DNA of 64,000 nt from an uncultured Massilia sp. GTDB taxonomy: Bacteria; Pseudomonadota; Gammaproteobacteria; Burkholderiales; Burkholderiaceae_D. This document shows, piece by piece, positions 46,055-54,963 of this stretch (position 1 is the first letter of the stretch; the number at the start of each line of letters is the position of its first letter). The notes under the pieces were generated by a model, which did no database searches, was not told the DNA's origin, and saw nothing but the letters and a program-made list of their open reading frames with translations. Location: the NCBI RefSeq assembly GCF_913773735.1, contig NZ_CAJYEB010000023.1, forward strand, positions 1 to 64,000, written 5' to 3'. A program made the translations under genes and the position numbers.

Positions 46055-46060
46055 TACAAT
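46055..46060 (+). promoter_or_regulatory. Candidate -10 box of the xseB-ispA-dxs operon
   Basis: TACAAT lies 73 bp before xseB. A TTGCGC stands upstream at a longer than ideal distance, so the assignment is tentative. Confidence 0.35.
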
Positions 46061-46132
46061 AAGCGATTACACTGGCCCGCCGTACGCAGCATGCGCGCTG
46101 CTGGCCAGGCCCCCGAATCGATCAAGATCATT

Positions 46133-46399
46133 ATGCCAAATAAAACGAACGTGGAGAGCGCCGCAGCGGCCGCAAGCCCGCCGGCCTCCTTCGAACAGGC
46201 GATGGCCGAACTGGCCCAGCTGGTCACGCAGATGGAAGGCGGCCAGCTGCCGCTGGACGCCTCCGTGGCCGCGTATGCGCGCGGGTCCGAGCTGGTGCGC
46301 TTTTGCGCGGCCCAGCTGGAGAAAGTGGAGGCGCAGGTGAAGGTCCTGGAAGGCGAGATGCTCAAGCCCTTCAACACCGACGATGGAGGCGACCAATGA
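46133..46399 (+). CDS. xseB: Exodeoxyribonuclease VII small subunit
   Basis: An 88-aa subunit of ExoVII, which degrades single-stranded DNA in either direction. SFEQAMAELAQLVTQMEGGQLPLDASVAAYARG (seen in parts) is the family signature, and the protein is a helical pair. The upstream ATG gives the common charged tail. It overlaps ispA by 4 bases (ATGA), so it is translationally coupled to isoprenoid synthesis genes, as in many proteobacteria. Confidence 0.93.
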   Translation: MPNKTNVESAAAAASPPASFEQAMAELAQLVTQMEGGQLPLDASVAAYARGSELVRFCAAQLEKVEAQVKVLEGEMLKPFNTDDGGDQ

Positions 46400-47286
46400 A
46401 CGCAGCCTTCGCCGACTGGATGAAGGCCGTGCAGGCCGGCACCGAGGAGGCGCTGGCGCGCTTCCTGCCGCCCGCCGCGCAGGCGCCGACCAAGCTGCAC
46501 GAGGCGATGCGCTACACGACGCTGGGCGGCGGCAAGCGCGTGCGCCCGCTGCTGGCGCACGCCAGCGGCGAGCTGTCCGGCGCGGGCAGCGATGCGCTGG
46601 CGCGCGCCGCCTGCGCCGTCGAGATGATCCACGCCTACTCGCTGGTGCACGACGACATGCCGTGCATGGACGACGACGACCTGCGCCGCGGCAAGCCGAC
46701 GGTGCACGTGGCCTACGACGAAGCGACCGCGCTGCTGGTCGGCGACGCACTGCAGGCCCAGGCCTTCGGCGTGCTGGCCGGCAGCACGGACGTGCCGCCG
46801 GCGCGGCTGGTGTCGATGCTGCGCCTGCTGGCCGAGGCGGCCGGCTCCGCCGGCATGTGCGGCGGCCAGGCGATCGACCTGGACAGCGTGGGCATCGCCC
46901 TGAGCCTGGAACAGCTCGAGCGCATGCACCAGCTCAAGACCGGCGCCATGCTGCGCGTGTCGGTGCTGCTCGGCGCGCTCGCCGGCAGCGACCTCGCGCC
47001 GCCCCAGGTCGAGGCGCTGGACGCCTATTCCCGGGCGATCGGCCTGGCGTTCCAGGTCGTCGACGACGTGCTCGACGCCACCGAGGATTCGGCCACGCTG
47101 GGCAAGACGGCGGGCAAGGATGCGGCGGCCAACAAGCCGACCTACGTGTCGATCCTGGGGCTGGAACCGTCGAAGGCATTGGCGGAAAGATTGCGGCTGC
47201 AGGCGCACGAGGCGCTGGCGCCGTTCGGAGAACAAGCACTGCGGCTGCGCGAACTCGCGGACCTGATCGTGCAGCGGAAGGCATAA
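46396..47286 (+). CDS. ispA: Farnesyl diphosphate synthase (geranyl transferase)
   Basis: Condenses IPP with DMAPP/GPP to farnesyl diphosphate. The 296-aa trans-prenyltransferase has the first Asp-rich motif DDMPCMDDDDLRRG (residues about 92-105), the second DDVLD (about 220-224) and GGKRVRPLL near residue 45. The start overlaps xseB and the stop abuts the dxs start (TAAATG), so the three genes form one operon. Upstream coding by the same frame is absent. Confidence 0.95.
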   Translation: MNAAFADWMKAVQAGTEEALARFLPPAAQAPTKLHEAMRYTTLGGGKRVRPLLAHASGELSGAGSDALARAACAVEMIHAYSLVHDDMPCMDDDDLRRGKPTVHVAYDEATALLVGDALQAQAFGVLAGSTDVPPARLVSMLRLLAEAAGSAGMCGGQAIDLDSVGIALSLEQLERMHQLKTGAMLRVSVLLGALAGSDLAPPQVEALDAYSRAIGLAFQVVDDVLDATEDSATLGKTAGKDAAANKPTYVSILGLEPSKALAERLRLQAHEALAPFGEQALRLRELADLIVQRKA

Positions 47287-49152
47287 ATGAAACTGCTAGA
47301 GACCATCAACCAACCGGCCGACCTGCGCAAGCTGCCGCGCACCCAACTGACCCCGCTGGCGCAGGAACTGCGCCAGTACCTGCTCGATTCCGTGTCCAAG
47401 ACCGGCGGCCACCTGTCGTCCAACCTCGGCACCGTCGAGCTGACGATCGCGCTGCACTACGTGTTCGACACGCCGCACGACCGCATCGTCTGGGACGTCG
47501 GCCACCAGACCTACTCGCACAAGATCCTCACCGGCCGGCGCGAGCGCATGCCGACGCTGCGCCAGCTGAACGGCCTGTCCGGCTTCCCCAAGCGCGACGA
47601 GAGCGAGTACGACACCTTCGGCACCGCGCACTCGTCGACCTCGATCTCGGCGGCGCTGGGCATGGCCCAGGCCGCGAAGATCAAGGGCGAGAAGCGCAAG
47701 GCGATCGCCGTGATCGGCGACGGTTCGATGACCGCCGGCATGGCCTTCGAGGCGCTGAACAACGCCGGCGTCGAGGAAGATTGCGACCTGCTGGTGGTCC
47801 TGAACGACAACGACATGTCGATCTCGCCGCCGGTGGGCGCGCTGAACCGCTACCTGGCGCGCCTGATGTCGGGCCAGTTCTACGCGGCCGCCAAGAACGT
47901 CGGCAAGTCGGTGCTGCCGGCGCCGATGCTGGAACTGGCCAAGAAGCTGGAAGAACACGCCAAGGGCATGGTGGTCCCGGCCACGATGTTCGAGGAGTTC
48001 GGCTTCAACTACATCGGCCCGATCGACGGCCACGACCTGGATTCCCTGATCCCGACGCTGGAAAACATCCGCAAGCTCAAGGGGCCGCAATTCCTGCACG
48101 TGGTCACCAGGAAGGGCCAGGGCTACAAGCTGGCCGAGGCCGAGCCGATCCTGTACCACGGCACCGGCAAGTTCAACCCGAGCGAGGGCATCAAGCCGGC
48201 CAAGGCCGGCAAGATCACCTACACCGAGGTGTTCGGCAACTGGCTGTGCGACATGGCAGCAAGCGACAAGCGCCTGGTCGGCATCACGCCGGCGATGCGC
48301 GAGGGCTCGGGCATGGTGCGCTTCCACCAGGAGTACCCGGAGCGCTACTTCGACGTCGGCATCGCCGAGCAGCATTCGGTGACCTTCGGCGCGGGCCTGG
48401 CCACCGAGGGCATGAAGCCGGTCGTGGCGATCTATTCGACGTTCCTGCAGCGCGGCTACGACCAGCTGATCCACGACGTGGCGCTGCAGAACCTGGACGT
48501 GACGTTCGCGCTGGACCGCGCCGGCATCGTCGGCGCCGACGGCGCCACGCACGCCGGCAACTACGACATGGCCTACCTGCGCTGCATCCCGAACATGGTC
48601 GTGATGGCGCCGTCCGACGAGAACGAATGCCGCAGCATGCTGACCACGGCCTACCACTACCCCGGACCGGCCGCCGTGCGCTATCCGCGCGGCGCGGGCG
48701 TGGGCGCCACGATCGAGACGGCGCTGACGTCCATCGAGATCGGCAAGGGCGTCGTCAGGCGCCAGGGCAAGGGCGTCGCCATCCTGGCCTTCGGCGCGAT
48801 GGTGGCCCCGAGCCTGGCCGCCGCCGAGGAACTGGGCGCCAGCGTGGCCGACATGCGCTTCGTGAAGCCGCTGGACGTCGACCTGGTCAAGCGCCTGGCG
48901 CAGGACCACGACTACCTGGTGACGGTGGAAGAGGGCTGCACGATGGGCGGCGCCGGTTCGGCCGTGGCCGAGGCGCTGGCCGCCGAAGGCATCGTCAAGC
49001 CGCTGCTGATCCTGGGCCTGCCGGACCGCTTCATCGACCACGGCGACCCGGGGCTGCTGCTGGCCTCCGTCGGCCTGGACGCGAACGGCATCGGCAAGTC
49101 GATCCGCGAGCGCTTCGGCATCAAGGAAACCAGGCTGGTGGCCAACAGCTGA
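47287..49152 (+). CDS. dxs: 1-deoxy-D-xylulose-5-phosphate synthase
   Basis: First, thiamine-diphosphate-dependent step of the MEP isoprenoid pathway, combining pyruvate and glyceraldehyde-3-phosphate. The 621-aa protein shows [15 protein letters not shown] (ThDP/Mg site, about residues 145-159), the transketolase-like domain with [15 protein letters not shown] and a C-terminal domain ([12 protein letters not shown]). The RBS (GGAAGG) lies inside the end of ispA. Dxs, IspA and ExoVII small subunit are commonly co-transcribed. Confidence 0.97.
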   Translation: MKLLETINQPADLRKLPRTQLTPLAQELRQYLLDSVSKTGGHLSSNLGTVELTIALHYVFDTPHDRIVWDVGHQTYSHKILTGRRERMPTLRQLNGLSGFPKRDESEYDTFGTAHSSTSISAALGMAQAAKIKGEKRKAIAVIGDGSMTAGMAFEALNNAGVEEDCDLLVVLNDNDMSISPPVGALNRYLARLMSGQFYAAAKNVGKSVLPAPMLELAKKLEEHAKGMVVPATMFEEFGFNYIGPIDGHDLDSLIPTLENIRKLKGPQFLHVVTRKGQGYKLAEAEPILYHGTGKFNPSEGIKPAKAGKITYTEVFGNWLCDMAASDKRLVGITPAMREGSGMVRFHQEYPERYFDVGIAEQHSVTFGAGLATEGMKPVVAIYSTFLQRGYDQLIHDVALQNLDVTFALDRAGIVGADGATHAGNYDMAYLRCIPNMVVMAPSDENECRSMLTTAYHYPGPAAVRYPRGAGVGATIETALTSIEIGKGVVRRQGKGVAILAFGAMVAPSLAAAEELGASVADMRFVKPLDVDLVKRLAQDHDYLVTVEEGCTMGGAGSAVAEALAAEGIVKPLLILGLPDRFIDHGDPGLLLASVGLDANGIGKSIRERFGIKETRLVANS

Positions 49153-49176
49153 CCGCGGCGCGATCCGGCGCTGGAA

Positions 49177-49214
49177 AACAACGCCGTCCCGGCCCCGCCG
49201 CGGACGGCGTTGTT
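49177..49214. terminator. Bidirectional terminator between dxs and the rhomboid gene
   Basis: A perfect 13-bp stem (49177-49189 with 49202-49214). The plus strand ends in gttgttc; the minus strand continues ttgttttcc, a better T tract. It separates two convergent units. Confidence 0.75.
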
Positions 49215-49284
49215 CATGGCGTGGTCCGGCCGGGCGCAGGGCGCGGCGCGCCTTGCGTGCCGGCCTACGACGGCGTTCGCGCGC

Positions 49285-50325
49285 TCATCGGCTGGCGTGC
49301 GCGGGCACGTGCAGCGAGCGCGCCAGCAGGTGGCCGGCCAGCCAGCCGCCGGCCAGGCCGCCGAGGTGCGCCGCATTGTCGGTATGCGGATACAGGAAGC
49401 CCGCGGACAGGTTGAACAGCAGGAACGGCAGGATCGAGCCGCGCAGGTCCGCCACCACCGTCGGCGGCACGCCGCTGTCCTTGCGGCGCAGGAAGGCCAG
49501 CAGGCCGCCGATGATGCCGAACACGGCGCCCGAGGCGCCCACGCTGTTGACCTGCGGGTTCCACAGCACGCTGGCGACGCTGCCGCAGACGCCGGCCGCC
49601 AGGTACAGGGCGGCGAAACGCGCGCTGCCGAAGATGCGCTCGACCAGGCGGCCGACCTGCCACAGCGCGAACATGTTGAAGGCCAGGTGCAGCAGGCTGC
49701 CGTGCAGGAACATCGCGGTGACGAGGCGCCACCATTCGCCGGCCAGGGTCAGGCGTCCCACGTTCGAGCCCCATTTCACCAGCTGCACGGCGTGGGCGAT
49801 GGCGTCGGCGCGGCTGCCCCGGCCGATGGCCGTGCGCAGGTCGGCGGCGGCCGAGGAGTGCAGCTGCAGCCACATCAGCGCGAAGATGCCGACGTTCGCC
49901 GCCAGCAGCAGCCAGATGACGGGCGTGGACGGACTCCAGTAGTCGATGCGGTCGTGGAAGGCTTCGCGCTCGCCGTACGCGACTTCGAATGCGGGCGTCC
50001 AGCGCGCGGGCAGGGCGGCCACGATGGCTTGCGCGGTGGCGGCGTCCGGCGCGCTGAAGCCGACCTCGCGGCTGCCGTCGACCTCGATCGCGTGGAACAG
50101 CACGTCCTCGCCCTCCGCGCGCGCATTGACGATGTCGACCTTGCGCAGGCGGTGCTCGGCGCGCCGCGGGAAGCGGAACGAGCGGTGGCTGCTGCCGCGC
50201 AGGACGACGAAGTCGGCCTCCAGCACGACCTGGCCCGGCCCCTGGAACAGGTAGGGATTCGATGGCCAGCCACGCCCGCCGCGATGGAAGCGGACGTCGA
50301 CGACGGCCTTGCCCGCTCCCGCCAT
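49285..50325 (-). CDS. Rhomboid family intramembrane serine protease
   Basis: A 346-aa rhomboid. A cytoplasmic N-terminal region (about residues 1-135, partly PH-like beta-rich) precedes six helices. The Ser-His dyad is visible: the serine in GASGAVFG, the histidine in AAHLGGLAGGW, and the loop-1 motif of the family (VTAMFLHGSLLHLAFNMFAL) with its characteristic HxxxHxxxN. It cleaves substrates inside the membrane; target unknown. The start is fixed by a TGATG overlap with the adenosyltransferase gene. Confidence 0.88.
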   Translation of the reverse strand: MAGAGKAVVDVRFHRGGRGWPSNPYLFQGPGQVVLEADFVVLRGSSHRSFRFPRRAEHRLRKVDIVNARAEGEDVLFHAIEVDGSREVGFSAPDAATAQAIVAALPARWTPAFEVAYGEREAFHDRIDYWSPSTPVIWLLLAANVGIFALMWLQLHSSAAADLRTAIGRGSRADAIAHAVQLVKWGSNVGRLTLAGEWWRLVTAMFLHGSLLHLAFNMFALWQVGRLVERIFGSARFAALYLAAGVCGSVASVLWNPQVNSVGASGAVFGIIGGLLAFLRRKDSGVPPTVVADLRGSILPFLLFNLSAGFLYPHTDNAAHLGGLAGGWLAGHLLARSLHVPAHASR

Positions 50326-50879
50326 CAGCCGCGCTGGCGCTCGTGCTGCCAGAGCACGTCGCTGCCGCCGGCGTGGCGGTTCAGCACGCGCGCCAGCACG
50401 AACATCAGGTCGGACAGGCGGTTGACGTACTGGCGCGGCTGCGGATGGATGGTTTCCGCGGCCGACAGCGCCACGATGCTGCGCTCGGCGCGCCGGCACA
50501 CGGTCCGGCACACGTGGGCGAGCGCGGCGGCGCGCGAGCCGGCCGGCAGGATGAATTCCTTGAGCATCGGCAGGTCGGCGTTGTAGCGCTCGACCAGGGC
50601 ATCGAGGCGCGCCACGTGATCTATCTTGATCATCTGGTAGCCGGGGATGCACAGCTCGCCGCCCAGGTCGAACAGGTCGTGCTGGATCGAGACCAGCTGT
50701 TCGCGCGTGGCGGGCGGCATGTCCTCGCACAGCAACAGGCCGACGAAGGAGTTCAGCTCGTCCACCTCGCCCAGCGCGTGGATGCGCAGGCTGTCCTTGC
50801 CGGTGCGGCTGCCGTCGCCCAGGCCGGTGGTGCCGTCGTCGCCCGTGCGGGTCGAAATCTTCGAAAGTCGATTGCCCAT
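50325..50879 (-). CDS. Cob(I)yrinic acid a,c-diamide adenosyltransferase (PduO type)
   Basis: Transfers adenosyl from ATP to cobalamin, giving adenosylcobalamin. The 184-aa protein is of the trimeric PduO/MMAB type: N-terminal TRTGDDGTTGLGDGSR (residues 10-25, the ATP loop), GEVDELNSFVGLL (37-49) and RAERSIV later. It is cytoplasmic. It is coupled to the rhomboid gene downstream (overlap TGATG). No cobalamin-dependent enzyme gene is nearby. Confidence 0.93.
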   Translation of the reverse strand: MGNRLSKISTRTGDDGTTGLGDGSRTGKDSLRIHALGEVDELNSFVGLLLCEDMPPATREQLVSIQHDLFDLGGELCIPGYQMIKIDHVARLDALVERYNADLPMLKEFILPAGSRAAALAHVCRTVCRRAERSIVALSAAETIHPQPRQYVNRLSDLMFVLARVLNRHAGGSDVLWQHERQRG

Positions 50880-50953
50880 GGTGATACCCTGCCGATAAAA
50901 AAAGATAGCCGGAGCATACGCCAAATCGCCCCGATCGTGCTTACAATCGATCC

Positions 50954-52435
50954 ATGATTCCCTCGCTCCAAGTCGATCCCGAACGCCGGCGCCAGGTCGC
51001 CCGGGCGCTGCTGGCCGTGCTGCCCGAACGCTGCGTGCTGCTGGATCCCGAAGACACGCGCCCCTACGAATGCGACGGCCTGGCGGCCTACCGCCAGTTG
51101 CCGATGATCGTCGCGCTGCCGGACAGCGAAGCGCAGGTGCTGGCGATCCTGCAGGTCTGCCGCGAACTGCAGGTGCCGATCGTGCCGCGCGGCGCCGGCA
51201 CCGGCCTGTCGGGCGGCGCCCAGCCGCTGGCCGACGGCGTGGTGGTCTCGACGGCGCGCCTGAACCGCATCGTGCGCGTCGAGCCGTTCGCACGCACGGC
51301 CGTCGTGCAGCCGGGCGTGCGCAACCTGGCCATTTCCGAGGCCGCCGCGCCGTTCGGGCTGTACTACGCGCCCGACCCGTCCTCGCAGATCGCCTGCACG
51401 ATCGGCGGCAACGTCGCCGAGAATTCGGGCGGCGTGCACTGCCTGAAGTACGGCCTGACCGTGCACAACGTGCTGCGCGCGCGGGTCTGCACGATCGAGG
51501 GCGACGTGGTCGAACTGGGCGGCGAGGCGCCCGACGCACCGGGCCTGGACCTGCTGGCCGTGTTCATCGGTTCCGAAGGCATGCTGGGCATCGTCACCGA
51601 AGTCACCGTCAGGCTGGTGCCCAGGCCGGCGCTGGCCCAGGTGATCATGGCCTCGTTCGACGACGTCGCCACCGGCGGCAACGCGGTGGCCAGCGTGATC
51701 GCCGCCGGCATCATCCCGGCGGGCCTGGAGATGATGGACCGGACCTCGTCGCGCATGGTCGAGCCTTTTGTGAAGGCCGGCTACGACACCGACGCCGCGG
51801 CGATCCTGCTGTGCGAGGCCGACGGCACGGCGCTCGAGGTGGCCGAGGAGATCGAACGCATGACGGCCGTGCTGCGCGCGGCCGGCGCCGGCGCGATCGC
51901 GGTGTCGCAGGACGAGGCCGAGCGCCTGCGCTTCTGGTCCGGCCGCAAGAACGCCTTTCCGGCGGCGGGGCGCATCTCGCCCGACTATTACTGCATGGAC
52001 GGCACGATCCCGCGCAAGCACCTGGCGCACGTGCTGGCGCGCATCGAGGAGATGGAGGCGACGTTCGGACTGCGCTGCGCCAACGTGTTCCACGCGGGCG
52101 ACGGCAACATGCACCCGCTGATCCTGTTCGATGCCAGCAAGGCGGGCGAACTGGAACGCGCGGAAGCCTTCGGCGCCGCCATCCTGGCGCTGTGCGTGGA
52201 AGTGGGCGGCACCATCACCGGCGAGCACGGCGTGGGCATCGAGAAGATCGATTCGATGTGCGTGCAGTTCGGCGCGAAGGAGCTGGACGCCTTCTTCGCC
52301 GTCAAGCGCGCCTTCGACCCCGCCATGCTGCTGAACCCGAACAAGGCGATCCCGACGCCGCACCGCTGCGCGGAATTCGGACGCATGCGCGTGAGCGGCG
52401 GCGCGCTGCCGTTCGCGCACCTGCCGCGCTTCTGA
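50954..52435 (+). CDS. glcD: Glycolate oxidase subunit GlcD (FAD-linked)
   Basis: A 493-aa FAD-binding subunit of the glycolate dehydrogenase complex GlcDEF, which oxidises glycolate to glyoxylate and passes electrons to the quinone pool. The PCMH FAD site is PRGAGTGLSGGAQPL (about residues 77-91), and the C-terminal FAD-oxidase domain carries HAGDGNMHPL and GTITGEHGVGIEK. It is divergent from the cobalamin adenosyltransferase gene. A palindromic repeat separates it from glcE. Confidence 0.93.
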   Translation: MIPSLQVDPERRRQVARALLAVLPERCVLLDPEDTRPYECDGLAAYRQLPMIVALPDSEAQVLAILQVCRELQVPIVPRGAGTGLSGGAQPLADGVVVSTARLNRIVRVEPFARTAVVQPGVRNLAISEAAAPFGLYYAPDPSSQIACTIGGNVAENSGGVHCLKYGLTVHNVLRARVCTIEGDVVELGGEAPDAPGLDLLAVFIGSEGMLGIVTEVTVRLVPRPALAQVIMASFDDVATGGNAVASVIAAGIIPAGLEMMDRTSSRMVEPFVKAGYDTDAAAILLCEADGTALEVAEEIERMTAVLRAAGAGAIAVSQDEAERLRFWSGRKNAFPAAGRISPDYYCMDGTIPRKHLAHVLARIEEMEATFGLRCANVFHAGDGNMHPLILFDASKAGELERAEAFGAAILALCVEVGGTITGEHGVGIEKIDSMCVQFGAKELDAFFAVKRAFDPAMLLNPNKAIPTPHRCAEFGRMRVSGGALPFAHLPRF

Positions 52436-52446
52436 ACGCCATCGGC

Positions 52447-52517
52447 AGGGTGCGCACCCCGTGCGCACCAAACGCCGGCATGACGCGAACGCCCGGTGCG
52501 CACGGGGTGCGCACCCT
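52447..52517. repeat. GTGCGCAC-type inverted repeat pair between glcD and glcE
   Basis: Perfect 23-bp inverted arms (52447-52469 and 52495-52517) with a 25-bp centre. Each arm contains two gtgcgcac palindromes. A single arm with one mismatch is found at 16677-16699 and a shorter match at 34498-34515. Inside the glcDEF operon it could act as an mRNA-stabilising or attenuating hairpin. Confidence 0.85.
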
Positions 52518-52547
52518 ACACGATAGAACGACAAGCAGGACGGAGAC

Positions 52548-53609
52548 ATGCAGGAGAACGTTGAAGGATTCCGGGAACGAATACTGGCCGCCGCGCAGGA
52601 GCGGCGCCCCCTGCGCATCCGCGGCGGCGGCACCAAGGACTGGTATGGACAGCAGGTCGACGGCGAGGTGCTCGACACGCGCGCCCACGCCGGCATCGTC
52701 GACTACGAGCCGACCGAGCTGGTGGTCACGGCGCGCTGCGGCACGCCGCTCGCGCAGGTCGAGGCAGAGCTGGCCCGCTGCGGCCAGATGCTGGCGTTCG
52801 AGCCGCCGCACTTCGGCGCCGGCGCCACCTTCGGCGGCGCGATCGCGGCCGGGCTGTCCGGGCCGCGTCGTACCGGAGCCGGCGCGCTGCGCGACTTCGT
52901 CCTCGGCGCGCAGCTGCTGGACGGGAAGGGCGACGTCCTGAATTTCGGTGGCCGCGTGATGAAGAACGTGGCCGGCTACGACGTGGCGCGCCTGCTGGCC
53001 GGCTCGCTCGGCACGCTGGGGCTGCTGCTGGAAATCTCCGTGAAGGTGCTGCCGCGCGCCGTCGCCGAGGCGACGCTGCGCTTCGAGCTGGACGAGGCCG
53101 ACGCCCTGCGCAAGCTCAACGAATGGGCCGGCCGGCCGCTGCCGCTGTCGGCCAGCTGCTGGCACGACGGCGTGCTGGCGCTGCGCCTGTCCGGCGCGCG
53201 CGCCGCCGTCGAGGATGCGCGGCGCCTGCTCGGCGGCGAGACGATGCCCGACTGCGCCGCCTTCTGGGACGACCTGCGCGAGCAGCGCCACGCCTTCTTC
53301 CTTGGCGACGCCCCGCTGTGGCGGCTGGCGCTGCCGTCCACCGCCGGCCCGCTGGCTGCGCACCTCGGCCCCCGGCTCGTCGAATGGGGCGGGGCGCAGC
53401 GCTGGCTGCGCGCGCCCGGCGACGCGGAGCATGCCGCGCGCATCCGCGCCGCCGCCACGGCCTGCGGCGGCCACGCGACGCTGTTCCGCGGCGGCGACAA
53501 GGCCGTCGGCGTGTTCCAGCCGCTGGCGCCGGCCATCGCGCGCATCCACGCGCGCCTGCGCGCCGGCTTCGACCCCGCGGGCATCTTCAATCCGGGAAGG
53601 ATGGGCTGA
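52548..53609 (+). CDS. glcE: Glycolate oxidase subunit GlcE
   Basis: A 353-aa FAD-binding subunit paired with GlcD. The PCMH-type motif RIRGGGTKDWYG (about residues 23-34) is the flavin loop, and GAGALRDFVLGAQLLDGKG and NVAGYDVARLLAGSLGTLGLL are further signatures. Like other GlcE proteins it lacks the large C-terminal FAD-oxidase domain of GlcD. It starts 112 bp after glcD and ends one base before glcF. Confidence 0.93.
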   Translation: MQENVEGFRERILAAAQERRPLRIRGGGTKDWYGQQVDGEVLDTRAHAGIVDYEPTELVVTARCGTPLAQVEAELARCGQMLAFEPPHFGAGATFGGAIAAGLSGPRRTGAGALRDFVLGAQLLDGKGDVLNFGGRVMKNVAGYDVARLLAGSLGTLGLLLEISVKVLPRAVAEATLRFELDEADALRKLNEWAGRPLPLSASCWHDGVLALRLSGARAAVEDARRLLGGETMPDCAAFWDDLREQRHAFFLGDAPLWRLALPSTAGPLAAHLGPRLVEWGGAQRWLRAPGDAEHAARIRAAATACGGHATLFRGGDKAVGVFQPLAPAIARIHARLRAGFDPAGIFNPGRMG

Positions 53610-53610
53610 C

Positions 53611-54843
53611 ATGCAAACCAATCTCGCCGATTTCATCAAGGGCACGCGCGAGGGCGACGAAGCCGAGGCCATCCTGCGCGCCTGCGTGCACTGCGGCTTC
53701 TGCACCGCCACCTGTCCCACCTACCAGCTGCTGGGCGACGAACTGGACGGCCCGCGCGGGCGCATCTACCTGATCAAGCAGGTGCTCGAGGGCGAGACGC
53801 CCACGCGCAAGACCCAGCTGCACCTGGACCGCTGCCTCACCTGCCGCAACTGCGAGAGTACCTGTCCCTCGGGCGTGAAGTACGGCCGCCTGGTCGACAT
53901 CGGCCGCAGGATCGTCGAGGCGCGCGTGCCGCGTCCGGCGGCCGAACGCCTCAAGCGCACGACGCTCAAGGAAGTGCTGCCGCGCCCGGGCGTGTTCGGA
54001 CCGGCGTTCGCGGCCGGCCGCCTGGCGCGTCCGCTGCTGCCGGCGGTGCTGCGCGACAAGCTGCAACCGGCGCGCCCGGCGGGGCAGTGGCCCACGCGCA
54101 GCCACGCGCGCAAGATGCTGGTGCTGGACGGCTGCGTCCAGCCGGCCATGGCGCCCAACGTCAACGCCGCCGCGGCGCGCGTGCTCGATTCCCTGGGCGT
54201 GCAGCTGGTGGCGGCGCCGCGCGCCGGCTGCTGCGGCGCGGTGCGCTTCCACATGAACGACCAGGACGGCGGCCTGGACGACATGCGCCGCAATGTCGAC
54301 GCCTGGTGGCCGTACGTCGAGAACGGCGCGGTCGAGGCGATCGCGATGACGGCGTCCGGCTGCGGCGTGACGGTCAAGGAATACGGGCACCTGCTGGCCC
54401 ACGATCCGGCCTATGCGGCGAAGGCGGCGCGCATTGCCGCGCTGACGAAGGACCTGGCGGAGATCGTCTGCGACTTCGAGGGCGAGATCGCCGCGCGCAT
54501 GGCCGGCCGGGTGACGGAGCGGATCGCCTTCCACCCGCCGTGCACGCTGCAGCACGGCCAGCAGGTCCGCGGCAAGGTCGAAGGCGTGCTGCGCGCGGCC
54601 GGCGTCGACGTGGTGCTGTGCGCCGACAGCCACCTGTGCTGCGGCTCGGCCGGTACCTATGCCGTGCTGCAGCCGGAACTGGCGCACGCGCTGCGCGACC
54701 GCAAGCTGGCCAACCTGGCCGCGACCGGGGCGCGCGAAATCGTCTCCGCCAACGTCGGCTGCATCACGCACCTGCAGTCGGGAACCGCCACGCCCGTGTC
54801 GCACTGGATCGAACTGGTCGACCGCGCGCTGGCGGGCTCCTAG
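53611..54843 (+). CDS. glcF: Glycolate oxidase iron-sulfur subunit GlcF
   Basis: A 410-aa subunit that passes electrons from GlcDE to the membrane quinone. Two ferredoxin-type clusters near the N-terminus: CVHCGFCTATCP (about residues 25-36) and CLTCRNCESTCP (about 75-86). The C-terminal half has two CCG domains (GCCGAVRFH, CCGSAGTYA). The three-gene order glcD-E-F fits E. coli; glcG/glcB are not in the window. Confidence 0.94.
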   Translation: MQTNLADFIKGTREGDEAEAILRACVHCGFCTATCPTYQLLGDELDGPRGRIYLIKQVLEGETPTRKTQLHLDRCLTCRNCESTCPSGVKYGRLVDIGRRIVEARVPRPAAERLKRTTLKEVLPRPGVFGPAFAAGRLARPLLPAVLRDKLQPARPAGQWPTRSHARKMLVLDGCVQPAMAPNVNAAAARVLDSLGVQLVAAPRAGCCGAVRFHMNDQDGGLDDMRRNVDAWWPYVENGAVEAIAMTASGCGVTVKEYGHLLAHDPAYAAKAARIAALTKDLAEIVCDFEGEIAARMAGRVTERIAFHPPCTLQHGQQVRGKVEGVLRAAGVDVVLCADSHLCCGSAGTYAVLQPELAHALRDRKLANLAATGAREIVSANVGCITHLQSGTATPVSHWIELVDRALAGS

Positions 54844-54963
54844 CGCCGGCTCCTGGCCCGATCCGGTTCGCCCCGGCCGCGGCCCGGTTCGCCCCAAACC
54901 GGTTGCCATCGCCCGCGCGCGGGCGGCATGCTGGACGCATCGAACGGCATGGGAGGGATGGGG

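Larger units (their letters stand above)
45716..46132. other. 417-bp divergent intergenic region
   Basis: Lies between the Rieske oxygenase (minus) and xseB (plus). It holds an inverted repeat around the minus-strand -10 (45873-45904), a further -10-like TACAAT on the plus strand (46055-46060) and a ttttaaag/ctttaaaa-like AT patch near 45838. Short open frames in it (for instance 45777-46013, minus) lack an RBS and coding bias. No tRNA or conserved RNA was recognised. Confidence 0.6.

Noticed and set aside
54844..54963. CGGTTCGCCCC direct repeats considered as a CRISPR or integron-like array
   Set aside because: Only two full and one partial copies with irregular short spacing; no cas genes or integrase. 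Probably local duplication.
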